The notes under the pieces: generated by a model | The model's database searches: none | What the model was told of the DNA's origin: nothing | Seen by the model: only the letters and a program-made list of their open reading frames with translations | Part shown: piece after piece, positions 13,843-22,324 of the stretch | Layout: each line of letters starts with the position of its first letter | Numbering within the stretch: the stretch's first letter is position 1 | NCBI GenBank assembly: GCA_019416065.1 | Contig: DXYB01000006.1 | Location: forward strand, 10,463 to 74,462 | DNA from: Acidaminococcus sp. | Lineage (GTDB): Bacteria; Bacillota; Negativicutes; Acidaminococcales; Acidaminococcaceae | DNA: 64,000 bases | Direction: 5' to 3' | Translations under genes and position numbers: made by a program

Positions 13843-14036
13843 CAGAGCAGGAAACTAAGTACACTGGACGCGGTGGGGCAAGGCCTGGAGCAGGCCGCCC
13901 CAAAAAACCAAAGGATGAATTGCGGACAATGAAAACTATGCGGGCAACAAAGGAAGAATGGGAAATCATTAAAGCGTTTGCAAGGATTCTAAAGCACGAC
14001 AGGCCGCGAGCTGACAGGATGATGAAAACCGAATAA
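13839..14036 (+). CDS. GAGRP-motif small protein, paralogue 1
   Basis: This 65-residue basic protein begins MTEQETKYTGRGGARPGAGRP, an AT-hook-like R-G-G-x-R-x-GAGRP motif. It is followed by MKTMRATKEEWEIIKAFARI, which looks like a short helix-turn-helix or ribbon-helix-helix element. Two paralogues occur at 14120-14314 and 37235-37453 with the same order of motifs. The family is common in phages as an uncharacterised small protein. DNA binding is inferred from the motif. It is coupled to the upstream 26-residue peptide by ATGA. Confidence 0.7.
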   Translation: MTEQETKYTGRGGARPGAGRPKKPKDELRTMKTMRATKEEWEIIKAFARILKHDRPRADRMMKTE

Positions 14037-14037
14037 C

Positions 14038-14112
14038 ATCCTCTTTCTTGAAATGCTTAAGACAAATCAAAGCAGGTTTGTTATACTGTAAGCATTAAGA
14101 GAAAGAGAGGAT
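14038..14112. promoter_or_regulatory. Long inverted repeat around an extended -10 promoter
   Basis: ATCCTCTTTC (14038-14047) and GAAAGAGAGGAT (14101-14112), plus AATGCTTA (14052-14059) and TAAGCATT (14089-14096), are inverted around the extended -10 TG-T-TATACT (14079-14087). The symmetry around a promoter suggests an operator. The neighbouring GAGRP proteins are obvious candidates to bind it. Confidence 0.5.
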
Positions 14113-14119
14113 AAAAGCA

Positions 14120-14314
14120 ATGGAACCAGAAAGTAAAGCGGGCTGGGGTGGCAAGAGAGAGGGAGCAGGGAGAAGGCCTGCGGCAAAGGACTGCACAGAG
14201 CGCAAGATGCGTTCACTACGTGCGTCTGATGCTGAGTGGGAACTCATTAAGGCGTTTGCTAAAGCGGTCAAGGATGATATAGCAAGGGCCGAACGAATGT
14301 TGAATACTGTTTAG
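14120..14314 (+). CDS. GAGRP-motif small protein, paralogue 2
   Basis: The 64 residues begin MEPESKAGWGGKREGAGRR and continue with RKMRSLRASDAEWELIKAF, the same two-part plan as paralogue 1. It has its own promoter within a long inverted repeat, its own Shine-Dalgarno (AGAGAGGA) and a terminator at its stop codon, so it forms a one-gene unit. The motif differs at the last residue (GAGRR instead of GAGRP). Function unknown; DNA binding inferred. Confidence 0.7.
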   Translation: MEPESKAGWGGKREGAGRRPAAKDCTERKMRSLRASDAEWELIKAFAKAVKDDIARAERMLNTV

Positions 14315-14340
14315 GGCGTTGTCAAGGCAACGTCCTTTTC
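14314..14340 (+). terminator. Intrinsic terminator after GAGRP paralogue 2
   Basis: GGGCGTTG (14314-14321) and CAACGTCC (14328-14335) pair, with one G-U, around TCAAGG, followed by TTTTC. It overlaps the stop codon. Confidence 0.65.
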
Positions 14341-14472
14341 ATTTTCGCGAAATAAAAAAGGTACTTCTGGCAAAGAAAAAAGCCCGAGAGTCTTTCGACG
14401 CCCGAAAGAATTCTAGATACAAAAGTTTTTACTACGTTGTTATTACAACACTTTAATTGGGAGGGGATAAAA

Positions 14473-14997
14473 ATGAAAATTTCAAAAGGCATTTTATCCC
14501 TGACCACAACACAGACGGCAATGGCGCAGGCTTTGGGAATTAGCCAGCAGAGGGTGTCAAAGATGTTGCAAGAAGGCACCATGGTGGCCGACAAACAAGG
14601 CGCCTTGCTGGTCGTTGCCAGTTTAAAGAACTATTACAACAAAAAAGCTGTAGAAAATGCTGAAGATGGTGACGTAAACCTGCAAACAGAACGCGCTTTG
14701 CATGAGAAAGCAAAACGAGAAATTGCAGAACTGAGACTAGCAAAGATGCAGGGCAATGTATACGATGCTAAAACCGTTGAATTGGTTATGACGGAAATGC
14801 TTTCGAACCTTAGAACGCAGCTTTTAGGACTGCCCTCTAAGCTGGCACCATTGTTAGAAGAAGCGTCAAAAGAAAAAATTTATGAAACCATGACAAAAGA
14901 ACTGGAAGAACGTTTGCAAGAACTGTCAGAGTATAAGCCCGACCTGTTTATGGAAGATACGATAGAAGAAGGTGATACCGATGAAACCGGGGATTGA
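14473..14997 (+). CDS. Terminase small subunit
   Basis: The 174-residue protein carries an N-terminal helix-turn-helix (TQTAMAQALGISQQRVSKML, about 12-31), a charged coiled segment (RALHEKAKREIAELRLAKMQG) and a helical C-terminus. This fits Nu1-type small terminase subunits, which recognise the packaging site. The start at 14473 follows GGGAGGGG. It overlaps the large subunit gene by 17 nt, which supports the assignment. The cos/pac site is not identified. Confidence 0.78.
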   Translation: MKISKGILSLTTTQTAMAQALGISQQRVSKMLQEGTMVADKQGALLVVASLKNYYNKKAVENAEDGDVNLQTERALHEKAKREIAELRLAKMQGNVYDAKTVELVMTEMLSNLRTQLLGLPSKLAPLLEEASKEKIYETMTKELEERLQELSEYKPDLFMEDTIEEGDTDETGD

Positions 14998-16855
14998 GTT
15001 ATGGAAATATGCCTCTGAGCATGGGCTAAAGCCACTCCCTAAAACATCGGTTTCTGAATGGGCAGATGCCTACAGGATGCTTTCTAATACTTCGGCAGAG
15101 CCTGGACGCTGGAAAACAAGCCGGGCACCATATCAGAAAGAAATTATGGATGCTTTCACGCAGTCCGGCGTTCATCAAGTCGTGGTTAAAAGTGCCAGTC
15201 AGTTAGGTAAAAGCGATATCATGCTTAATGTTATAGGCCGTTATGCCCATTTGGACCCTTGCAGCATTATGATGATTCAACCCACAGTAGAAATGGCAGA
15301 GGATTTCTCCAAAACCAGAGTTACACCGATGATTAGGGATACTAAAGTGTTAAACGGACTTTTCAGCGACGTTAAAACAAGAGACAGCAACAATACAATT
15401 CTCAGTAAGCTGTTTCCCGGCGGGCGTCTGATTATGTGCGGGGCTAACAGTCCGGCGGGCCTTGCGTCCCGTCCTATTCGTGTGCTGCTATGTGATGAAG
15501 TGGATCGATTTCCGGCTTCAGCAGGGCAGGAAGGAGATCCGGTTGACCTTGCCAGCAAACGTATGACCACATTCTGGAATTACGTCATGGGGCTGTTTTC
15601 TACGCCTACCCTTGATGGAGGGAGCAGAATCGATATCGCTTACCAAGCCGGAACTCGTGAAGAGTGGCAGCATCAATGCCCCAATTGCGGGGAATATCAC
15701 AAGCTGGATTACACGGAAATGGAACCAGAAGCTGTGGAAACTGGGATGGTGCAAGGGCGGCGTTCTTATTTTGTAAAATCCGTAAAATGGCGCTGTCCTG
15801 ATTGTGGCTTTGCATTCACAGAAAGAGAAATAAAGGCAGCACCACAAAAATACGTTGCACAGAATCCAGCTACTATTGGCGGCGGGTGCCGGTCATTCTA
15901 TTTAAACGCTTTCAGTTCTCCCTGGATTACCTGGGCCGATATTATGAAAGAGTGGCTGGAAGCCAAAGGGGACCCAAACCGGGAAAAAGTTGCTATGAAT
16001 ACGCGGTTTGGAGAAAGCTACAAGGCAGCTAGAGCGTTTGAAAGTGACAATTTCTTGTTGCAGCGCAGGGAAAAATACAGTGCTGAACTTCCAGAAGGCG
16101 TGCTGCTGTTGACGGCGGCGGTGGATACGCAGGATAACCGCCTGGAATATGAAATTTGCGGCTGGGGATATGGAGAAGAAGCCTGGGGAATTGCTAAAGG
16201 CATTATTCCAAGCCCTCCAAACCGGGCGCAAACGTGGGAAGAACTAGATAAGGTCCTTGACCGAGTTTATACTTTTGCTGATGGAACCGGCTTAAAAGTC
16301 CGCCGTACTATGATTGACTACGGCGGGCATTATTCCGGGGCGGTAATTCGATACTGCGAGCAGACTTTCAACAAAGGAAGAATTGCAATCATTGGCCGGG
16401 CCGGACTGGGAATTCCCTTGTACAATGGAAAGACGGCAAAATCAAAGTATTCCACTTGGATGCCTGTAGTTATTCTGGGTGTTGATGACGGGAAACAGGA
16501 AATCATGAACCGAATCAGCGTTAAAGAACCCGGCCCACTGTATTTCCATTTTCCGCTAGATGAACCGGGAATAATGGGAAACAGGGGATATGATGAACGG
16601 TATTTCAGGGGCCTGATTTCAGAGCAGCGAAAAACTGTAAAAAGAAACGGGACGTACCAAGAACGCTGGGAACCGATTAAGGGGATCAGAAATGAACCGT
16701 TAGACCTGCGAAATTACAACCTTGCCTGTATGCAGAGCTTAACGCCTGATTGGGATGCCCTGTATAGGCTTTTACATACTAAAGAAGGACAACAGGGAAA
16801 GCCACTGCAAAGGCAAGAAAATAGGCGGCTATCAGCAAATACGAATATCTGGTAA
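14981..16855 (+). CDS. Terminase large subunit (GpA family)
   Basis: This 624-residue DNA-packaging motor belongs to the lambda GpA family. The Walker A-like KSASQLGKSD (about 70-79), Walker B LLCDEVDRF (about 169-177), a four-cysteine insert (CPNCGEY at 233 and CPDCGF at 271) and the nuclease aspartate in VDTQDNR (382) are all visible. It cuts concatemers and pumps DNA into the prohead through the portal. ATG 14981 is favoured by AAGGTGAT upstream. A short intrinsic terminator lies just after the gene. Confidence 0.95.
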   Translation: MKPGIELWKYASEHGLKPLPKTSVSEWADAYRMLSNTSAEPGRWKTSRAPYQKEIMDAFTQSGVHQVVVKSASQLGKSDIMLNVIGRYAHLDPCSIMMIQPTVEMAEDFSKTRVTPMIRDTKVLNGLFSDVKTRDSNNTILSKLFPGGRLIMCGANSPAGLASRPIRVLLCDEVDRFPASAGQEGDPVDLASKRMTTFWNYVMGLFSTPTLDGGSRIDIAYQAGTREEWQHQCPNCGEYHKLDYTEMEPEAVETGMVQGRRSYFVKSVKWRCPDCGFAFTEREIKAAPQKYVAQNPATIGGGCRSFYLNAFSSPWITWADIMKEWLEAKGDPNREKVAMNTRFGESYKAARAFESDNFLLQRREKYSAELPEGVLLLTAAVDTQDNRLEYEICGWGYGEEAWGIAKGIIPSPPNRAQTWEELDKVLDRVYTFADGTGLKVRRTMIDYGGHYSGAVIRYCEQTFNKGRIAIIGRAGLGIPLYNGKTAKSKYSTWMPVVILGVDDGKQEIMNRISVKEPGPLYFHFPLDEPGIMGNRGYDERYFRGLISEQRKTVKRNGTYQERWEPIKGIRNEPLDLRNYNLACMQSLTPDWDALYRLLHTKEGQQGKPLQRQENRRLSANTNIW

Positions 16856-16862
16856 GTGTTTA

Positions 16863-16891
16863 GGTCATTGCGAAAAGCAGTGGCCTTTTTT
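16863..16891 (+). terminator. Terminator-like hairpin inside the late operon
   Basis: GGTCATTGC and GCAGTGGCC form a 9-bp stem with two G-U pairs, followed by six T. It lies between the terminase and head genes, so it may lower expression of distal genes or be passed by an antiterminated polymerase. Confidence 0.6.
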
Positions 16892-16905
16892 GATGGAGAA
16901 AAGCT

Positions 16906-17124
16906 ATGAGCAAGATACAAAACGAACGCTTAAAAATGTATCTGGAAGCAGAAAAGGCAGTGCTTACAGGGCAAAGTTATACCATTGGCAACAGAACCTT
17001 GACACGGGCCAGTCTTGCCACTATACAGGCGGCTATTAATGACCTGGTAGCGGCAGGCGCAACTGTTGATGATGAACTACTGGACCCGGCAGGAAGTACT
17101 AAGCGGGTTGTGCTGATGGATTAA
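16906..17124 (+). CDS. DUF6148-like head-joining protein (gpW position)
   Basis: The 72-residue protein reads RLKMYLEAEKAVLTGQSYTI and LTRASLATIQAAINDLVAAG, resembling DUF6148-type small phage proteins. It occupies the place of lambda gpW between terminase and portal, so a head-tail joining role is likely but inferred from position. Confidence 0.7.
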   Translation: MSKIQNERLKMYLEAEKAVLTGQSYTIGNRTLTRASLATIQAAINDLVAAGATVDDELLDPAGSTKRVVLMD

Positions 17125-17135
17125 GGAGGGAGACA

Positions 17136-18743
17136 ATGAGCAAGAAAAACAAGCTGATTAAGTCCAGGATTCGGTCACCGGCTGTAAAAAACAGCGGGTA
17201 TTCCGATGGTGGGGCGTCCTTCGAGAAAGACGCCTTGCGGTCATGGCGGCCGCAGCGGCTTTCTGCGAAGTCGGACATTGACGCTAATTTAATTACGCTG
17301 CGTAACCGGGCAGCTGACCAAGTGATTAATACACCGATTGGTGCAGCGGCTATTATGACCAGCGTAATGAATACCGTAGGCGCAGGCTTGCGGCTATTCC
17401 CTAGAATCCCTTTTAAAACGTTAGGACTAACGCCTGATGAAGCCAGAGAATGGGAACGCCACACCGTACAGGAATTCAAACTATGGTCCGAATCCAGAGA
17501 GTGTGACATTTACCGGCGAAACAATTTCTTAGAAATGCAAAATATCGCTTATGCAACGTATCTCACTGATGGCGACAGTTTCGCCTTGTTCCGCCGGAAA
17601 GCTCCCTCTAAGAATTTTCCTTATACACTGAAAATACAGCTGGTGGAAGCTAACCGGGTAAGTAATCCCATAGGAACGGGGAGCATGTATAGCGCACCAA
17701 ACAGTTACGGTGTAGAACAGTTAAACCCGGACAACGGAAACCGGATTATAAACGGTGTGGAAGTGGATGATGACGGGGCGCTGGTGGCATTTTGGATTTC
17801 CAATAGAGTACCGGGCGACTATGTAAGTCTGGACGGTGTGACCACCTGGCAGCGAGTAAAGGCGTTTGGAAGTTATTCCGAGATGCCTAATGTCCTGCAA
17901 GTGTGCCACGATGAACGGGCCGAACAGTACCGGGGTGTGCCTTATTTAGCACCTGTTTTAGAGAATCTAAAGCAGATTGGAAGGTATTGCAGCGCTGAAC
18001 TGACAGCGGCCATTATTCGCAGTTTCCTCTCTGTGTTCTTTACCAACACTAATGCCAGCAACTCCATTGACAATATTCTCCCTGATGCCTACGGCAATAT
18101 AAAACCGGAAACTACGGAGGGTGTAGTTGACGCAGCAGCCTACCGGTTAGGGCCCGGCACGCTGAATTCCCTGCCTAAAGGTGTAGACGTAAAAACCGTA
18201 GACAGTGCCAACGCACAAAGTGCCTACGACAGCTACATGACGCACCTGGAAAAGAGCGTTTCAGCGGCGTTGGATATTCCTTATGAAGTACTGTTTAAGA
18301 ACTTTAATTCTTCTTATAGTGCATCGAGGGCAGCACTATTGCAGGCGCAGGCGGAATTTAAAACCCGGCGCAAGTGGTTTGCTACGGATTTTTGCCAACC
18401 AATCTATGAACAGTGGCTAACAGAAGCGATTGTTTTAGGGCGTATTGATGCACCGGGTTATTTTGATGATCCGCTGCTAAAAAAGGCTTGGTCAACGGCG
18501 GACTGGTTCGGGCCGGCCATGAGTATTTTGGACCCTGTAAAAGATGCGCAAGGTTCAGCCCTCCGGGTTGCTTATGGACTGTCTACCAGAGAGCGGGAAG
18601 CTGCTGAAATGACAGGAAGTGATTTTGAAGATAACGCTATAGAGCTTGCCTATGAACAAACTTTCCTGAATCAGTTAGGCTTGCAACTGGGAGACGTTAA
18701 AAATATTACAGAAAAGGAGGATTCAAATAAAAACGATGAATAA
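17136..18743 (+). CDS. Portal protein (lambda family)
   Basis: This 535-residue protein matches lambda-type portals: RAADQVINTPIGAAAIMTSV near the N-terminus, GDYVSLDGVT, then PYEVLFKNFNSSYSASRAAL near residue 385 and a helical C-terminus. The dodecamer forms the DNA channel at one vertex of the head and docks the terminase. The Shine-Dalgarno AGGAGGGAG supports the ATG. It overlaps the protease gene by 8 nt. Confidence 0.93.
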   Translation: MSKKNKLIKSRIRSPAVKNSGYSDGGASFEKDALRSWRPQRLSAKSDIDANLITLRNRAADQVINTPIGAAAIMTSVMNTVGAGLRLFPRIPFKTLGLTPDEAREWERHTVQEFKLWSESRECDIYRRNNFLEMQNIAYATYLTDGDSFALFRRKAPSKNFPYTLKIQLVEANRVSNPIGTGSMYSAPNSYGVEQLNPDNGNRIINGVEVDDDGALVAFWISNRVPGDYVSLDGVTTWQRVKAFGSYSEMPNVLQVCHDERAEQYRGVPYLAPVLENLKQIGRYCSAELTAAIIRSFLSVFFTNTNASNSIDNILPDAYGNIKPETTEGVVDAAAYRLGPGTLNSLPKGVDVKTVDSANAQSAYDSYMTHLEKSVSAALDIPYEVLFKNFNSSYSASRAALLQAQAEFKTRRKWFATDFCQPIYEQWLTEAIVLGRIDAPGYFDDPLLKKAWSTADWFGPAMSILDPVKDAQGSALRVAYGLSTREREAAEMTGSDFEDNAIELAYEQTFLNQLGLQLGDVKNITEKEDSNKNDE

Positions 18744-19833
18744 ATTCTGGACTATTAAAAATGAAGCAGACGCACCAGAAGCAGAGATTTACCTTTACGG
18801 GGAAATTTCTGCAGATGCGCAGCTGTACAAAGAGCTGTTCGGCGATGAAGAAATGAAATCAGCAAAAATGTTTGCTGATGATCTGAATGCGCTGGAAGGG
18901 AAAAACGTATTGCTGCGGATTAATTCCCCGGGCGGGGACGTGTTCCAAGCGCAAGCCATGTATTCGCTTTTACAGGCATATCCTGGCAACGTGACGTGTC
19001 ATATTGATGGGGTTTGTGCCAGTGCTGCAACGGTAGTTGCTTGTGCTGCGGATAAAATCATTATGCCGCAGAATGGGCTGTTTATGATCCACAACCCTTC
19101 TGTGGGAATTGTGGATAACATGACCGCTGCTGACCTGGAACGGCTAAAGAGCGTGCTGGATAAAGTCGCTGCCTCTATCCTAACTGTCTATGAGCGGCGC
19201 TGTGGTGAGAAAACGCCTTCTGACGACTTAATTAAGCTTATGGATAGTGAGACATGGCTTGATGCAAAAGAAGCCCTGGAACGGGGATTTGTGGACGAGG
19301 TGGACGAGTACGACGTGGCCGCCTCTCTAACTGACAGCAAGGTTTTAATGATTAATGGCCTGGCAATGCCTGGAATGAAAGCCTATCAAAAAGAAATTTT
19401 AGATAGATTGAAGCCAAGAAAGGAAGAGGTGAAAAACGTGGCAGATAAAGCACTGGTAGAAAGGATTCTTGATTTTCTAAATGGAAATCAAGACGTAAAG
19501 GCGGCAGATGAAGCGGCCACTAAAGAAAAAGAGCGTCTGGAAGCTCTGGATGCTATGAAAGGCGAAAATGCCTATGTCAATGCATTGGTAGATGTAGCCA
19601 AGGCGCAAAACAAAACGGTGGAAGAACTGAAACCGTTTGTGGAAGCGGTGGAAAAGGTGCGGCCGGAAAACAAAGCGTTTGAAGAACTGAAAACGCTGAT
19701 TCAAGACCAGCTGCACTCAGGGGCCGAAGGGGTAAAACCTCAAATTGAGGAAACCGCAGAAATGAAAGCGGCGGCAAAAAGACAGGCAGGGATTGACGCT
19801 GTCGTGTCTCTGGTAAATGGAAAGAGAGGATAA
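18736..19833 (+). CDS. ClpP-like prohead protease with scaffold C-terminus
   Basis: The 365-residue protein is an S14 (ClpP-type) protease joined to a helical scaffold-like tail. LLRINSPGGDVFQAQ (about 59-73), the serine in GVCASAATV (S96) and the histidine in FMIHNPSVG (H119) are the expected catalytic elements. From about residue 235 the sequence is Lys/Glu/Ala-rich and coiled, as in protease-scaffold fusions. It matures the prohead during assembly. It overlaps the portal gene and precedes the decoration and capsid genes. Confidence 0.92.
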   Translation: MNKFWTIKNEADAPEAEIYLYGEISADAQLYKELFGDEEMKSAKMFADDLNALEGKNVLLRINSPGGDVFQAQAMYSLLQAYPGNVTCHIDGVCASAATVVACAADKIIMPQNGLFMIHNPSVGIVDNMTAADLERLKSVLDKVAASILTVYERRCGEKTPSDDLIKLMDSETWLDAKEALERGFVDEVDEYDVAASLTDSKVLMINGLAMPGMKAYQKEILDRLKPRKEEVKNVADKALVERILDFLNGNQDVKAADEAATKEKERLEALDAMKGENAYVNALVDVAKAQNKTVEELKPFVEAVEKVRPENKAFEELKTLIQDQLHSGAEGVKPQIEETAEMKAAAKRQAGIDAVVSLVNGKRG

Positions 19834-19838
19834 GGACC

Positions 19839-20177
19839 ATGGCAATTTACGAAAGCAACAAAATCACGGCGGCAAACTTGCTGGCGGGGCCGGAAGTTCC
19901 GGTTTTAACTAAAAACTATCCTGTTACGGCGGGAAAAGCCCTTGCAAAAGGCACCTTGCTGACCGTTGGTGAAGATGGAAAAGCTGCTGCAACGGTTAAA
20001 GGCGGCGTTGCCAGTGCTATTGTGGCTAATGATGCCGACGCTAAAGCAACGGTAGTTACTGCTTATGTTGCGGGCCGGTTTAACCGTGAGACCGTAATTG
20101 CAGATAGCGCTGACACTGTAGCAGCCCATGAGGAAGAACTGCGTAAAGTTGGGATTCATCTGACGTCTAGCAAATAA
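19839..20177 (+). CDS. Head decoration protein (gpD-like)
   Basis: The 112 residues match the lambda gpD-type family in order and content: LLAGPEVPVLTKNYPVTAGK, KGTLLTVGEDGKA and VTAYVAGRFNRETVIAD. Trimers cap the capsid lattice and stabilise the filled head. It sits between protease and major capsid genes, as in lambda. Confidence 0.9.
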   Translation: MAIYESNKITAANLLAGPEVPVLTKNYPVTAGKALAKGTLLTVGEDGKAAATVKGGVASAIVANDADAKATVVTAYVAGRFNRETVIADSADTVAAHEEELRKVGIHLTSSK

Positions 20178-20191
20178 GGAGGAAATGAACA

Positions 20192-21247
20192 ATGATTAAT
20201 CTTAAAGATACTGTAGCTTTAATGCAGGCAACTGAACGGTTTACCGCTCCTGCAGCAACTTTGCTTGATGCCTTTTTCCCTGTTATTCCTGAAACCGCTA
20301 CGACTTCCACTATTGAAGTACAGTACCGGAAAGGTAACAGACACTTGGCGCCTTATGTAGTACGGGGTGCTAAGAGCGTAAACGTGGCAAGGGAAGGCTT
20401 TAAATCTGATTTCTACAAACCTCCCATGATGGCGCCTTCCAGAGTTATTGATCCTGAAGCGCTGGACGAACGGGGCTTTGGTGAAAGTTTCTTCTCTACG
20501 AAAACCGGCGCACAGAGAGCTACGGAAATGCAGGCTCGTGACCTTGCAGAGTTGCAAGCCATGATCATTAACCGAAAAAATAAAATGGCCGCTGATATTC
20601 TTACCACTGGTAAATGCGATATCAAAGGGTATGCGGATGACGGCAAAGAAGTCCTGATTGATACCGTAGATTATCACTGGGATCAGAAACTGGTACCCTC
20701 TGTGCTGTGGGATCAGGCCAACGCTACTATCTACGAAGATATTCGTAACATGAGCCTGAAGATTCAAGAAAACGCCGGGATGGTACCTACTGTTATGCTG
20801 GTGGGTAAAAACGTAGCCGCCTACATGCTGAACAACGACCAGATCATGAAATATTTGAGCGTTCCCAATGCACAGAACTTGTCAATGTTTAACCTGGAAC
20901 CTAGGATTGTATCCCCGCAAGTTATGCGTGTGGGCATGATTGCTTCTTTGAACCTGGAAGTATTCTCTTATATGGAGTCTTACCTGGACGATGACGGCAA
21001 CGTGAAACCGTTCCTGGGCGAAAACGATGTTATTATCGGTGTTCCTGGCCGTGGTCGGCAGCTCCACGGGGCTGTTACCCTGCTGAATGATGCACAGAGC
21101 GGCTATAACACTTTTGCAGCGCCTTACGTACCTTACTACAGCGGTGACAAGAGCAATCAGGAACTGAAACTCACGATGTACAGCCGTTGTATTTTGGCAC
21201 CTGAAACTGTGGACGATTTCGCTTGTATTAAAACAAAGGGTGAATAA
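20192..21247 (+). CDS. Major capsid protein (gpE family)
   Basis: This 351-residue protein belongs to the lambda gpE family. Characteristic stretches are LDAFFPVIPETATTSTIEVQ near the start, VIDPEALDERGFGE in the middle and AAPYVPYYSGDKSNQELKL near the C-terminus. It forms the icosahedral shell. An AAGGAGGAAA Shine-Dalgarno precedes the ATG, in keeping with high expression. Confidence 0.94.
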   Translation: MINLKDTVALMQATERFTAPAATLLDAFFPVIPETATTSTIEVQYRKGNRHLAPYVVRGAKSVNVAREGFKSDFYKPPMMAPSRVIDPEALDERGFGESFFSTKTGAQRATEMQARDLAELQAMIINRKNKMAADILTTGKCDIKGYADDGKEVLIDTVDYHWDQKLVPSVLWDQANATIYEDIRNMSLKIQENAGMVPTVMLVGKNVAAYMLNNDQIMKYLSVPNAQNLSMFNLEPRIVSPQVMRVGMIASLNLEVFSYMESYLDDDGNVKPFLGENDVIIGVPGRGRQLHGAVTLLNDAQSGYNTFAAPYVPYYSGDKSNQELKLTMYSRCILAPETVDDFACIKTKGE

Positions 21248-21249
21248 GC

Positions 21250-21462
21250 ATGCTGGTTAAAGTCACTCATGGCTATATTTCCTTGTCCGGTCAGATGATC
21301 GGGCGGGGGGATGTAGTGGAAATGGATAAAGCCTTAGCTGCCCGCTTCCTGAAGTCCGGACAAGTGGTGCAAATGGAACAGGCGGAAGTAAAACCGGCAG
21401 CACTTCCGGAAACAAAAGCAGAAGATGCTGTGGTAACAAAACCTGCAAGGCGGAAAAAATGA
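21250..21462 (+). CDS. Small head protein following the capsid gene
   Basis: The 70-residue protein has a short beta-rich N-terminus (VKVTHGYISLSGQMIGRGDV) and a charged Ala/Lys tail ending PARRKK. Small proteins of this type regularly follow gpE-type capsid genes. The role is unknown, perhaps head completion. Confidence 0.6.
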   Translation: MLVKVTHGYISLSGQMIGRGDVVEMDKALAARFLKSGQVVQMEQAEVKPAALPETKAEDAVVTKPARRKK

Positions 21463-21803
21463 ATTTCCGGGACAGCTTGCCCGCTGACAAGGCCGTGTTT
21501 TTCTGTCCGGACGAATTTGCCGAAGAACACGACTTAAACGGGACTGTTTGTCCTTGCATTGTGCAGAGTCCTACAGCGCGGGAAACGTTCTTGCAAGGTG
21601 TAAGTTATGATGGGTATGATGGTATTTCCGGCAAGACGGTAATTGTTCACGTGGCAACGGATAAGCTGCCAGAAATTCCACGAGAAGGGCAGGTTTTTAC
21701 CCTTGACGAGGAAACCATGACGGTTAATTCGTGCGTAAATGATATTGGTATTTTGTCCATTACGTTACATCAGCACGTAGGAACCATGGAGGGCGTTTTA
21801 TGA
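21459..21803 (+). CDS. Head-tail joining protein (gpFII-like)
   Basis: The 114-residue protein has the shape of the small beta-rich neck proteins of lambda-like heads. FREGQVFTLD-like and TMTVNSCVNDIGILSITL stretches occur near the C-terminus. It overlaps both neighbours by 4 nt. The family call rests on size and position. Confidence 0.6.
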   Translation: MNFRDSLPADKAVFFCPDEFAEEHDLNGTVCPCIVQSPTARETFLQGVSYDGYDGISGKTVIVHVATDKLPEIPREGQVFTLDEETMTVNSCVNDIGILSITLHQHVGTMEGVL

Positions 21804-22324
21804 GCATGGAAATAGAGCTGCAAGAAAGCAACGGACTAAAACAGGTGCTGGAAGGCCTTCCTGCTAATAAGCTATTGCCGGCTATCAGAAGGGCAACAAA
21901 ACGGGCTGCAACGGCGGCCCGTACGTCCGGAACTAAGCGCTTGCGCAGTATCTATACTATCCATGCTTCTGATTTAAAAGCCCGCTCTCTGATTAAAAAA
22001 GTGGATGATGGCGCGCTGCTTAAGTTCCGGGGCGGGATGGAACCTGTTACAAAGTACAGAGCACAGGAAAGGGCAAGCGGTATTTTCGTTAGCGTAAAAC
22101 GTGGCGGCGGAAAGAAAGTTGCCCGGTCCTTTTCCCTTAAAGGCCGCTTTGTAGCTAGAGAGGGGAAAGAATGTTATCCGATTAAGGGCCTGTATGGGCC
22201 CGCCGTTCCACAGCTTTTTGAGAATCAAGAAGTTATGGATACTATGGAAAAACGGGGCAGTGAGATTCTGGAAAAACGGCTTGAACACGAACTGGATTTA
22301 ATCCTGAAAGGAACACTGAAATGA
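21800..22324 (+). CDS. Minor tail protein Z-like neck protein
   Basis: The 174 residues include AIRRATKRAATAARTSGTKR and LRSIYTIHASDLKARSLIKK, typical of GPZ/gp10-type tail-completion proteins. These sit at the head-tail interface. The protein is strongly basic. It overlaps neighbours by ATGA-type joints. Confidence 0.75.
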   Translation: MSMEIELQESNGLKQVLEGLPANKLLPAIRRATKRAATAARTSGTKRLRSIYTIHASDLKARSLIKKVDDGALLKFRGGMEPVTKYRAQERASGIFVSVKRGGGKKVARSFSLKGRFVAREGKECYPIKGLYGPAVPQLFENQEVMDTMEKRGSEILEKRLEHELDLILKGTLK

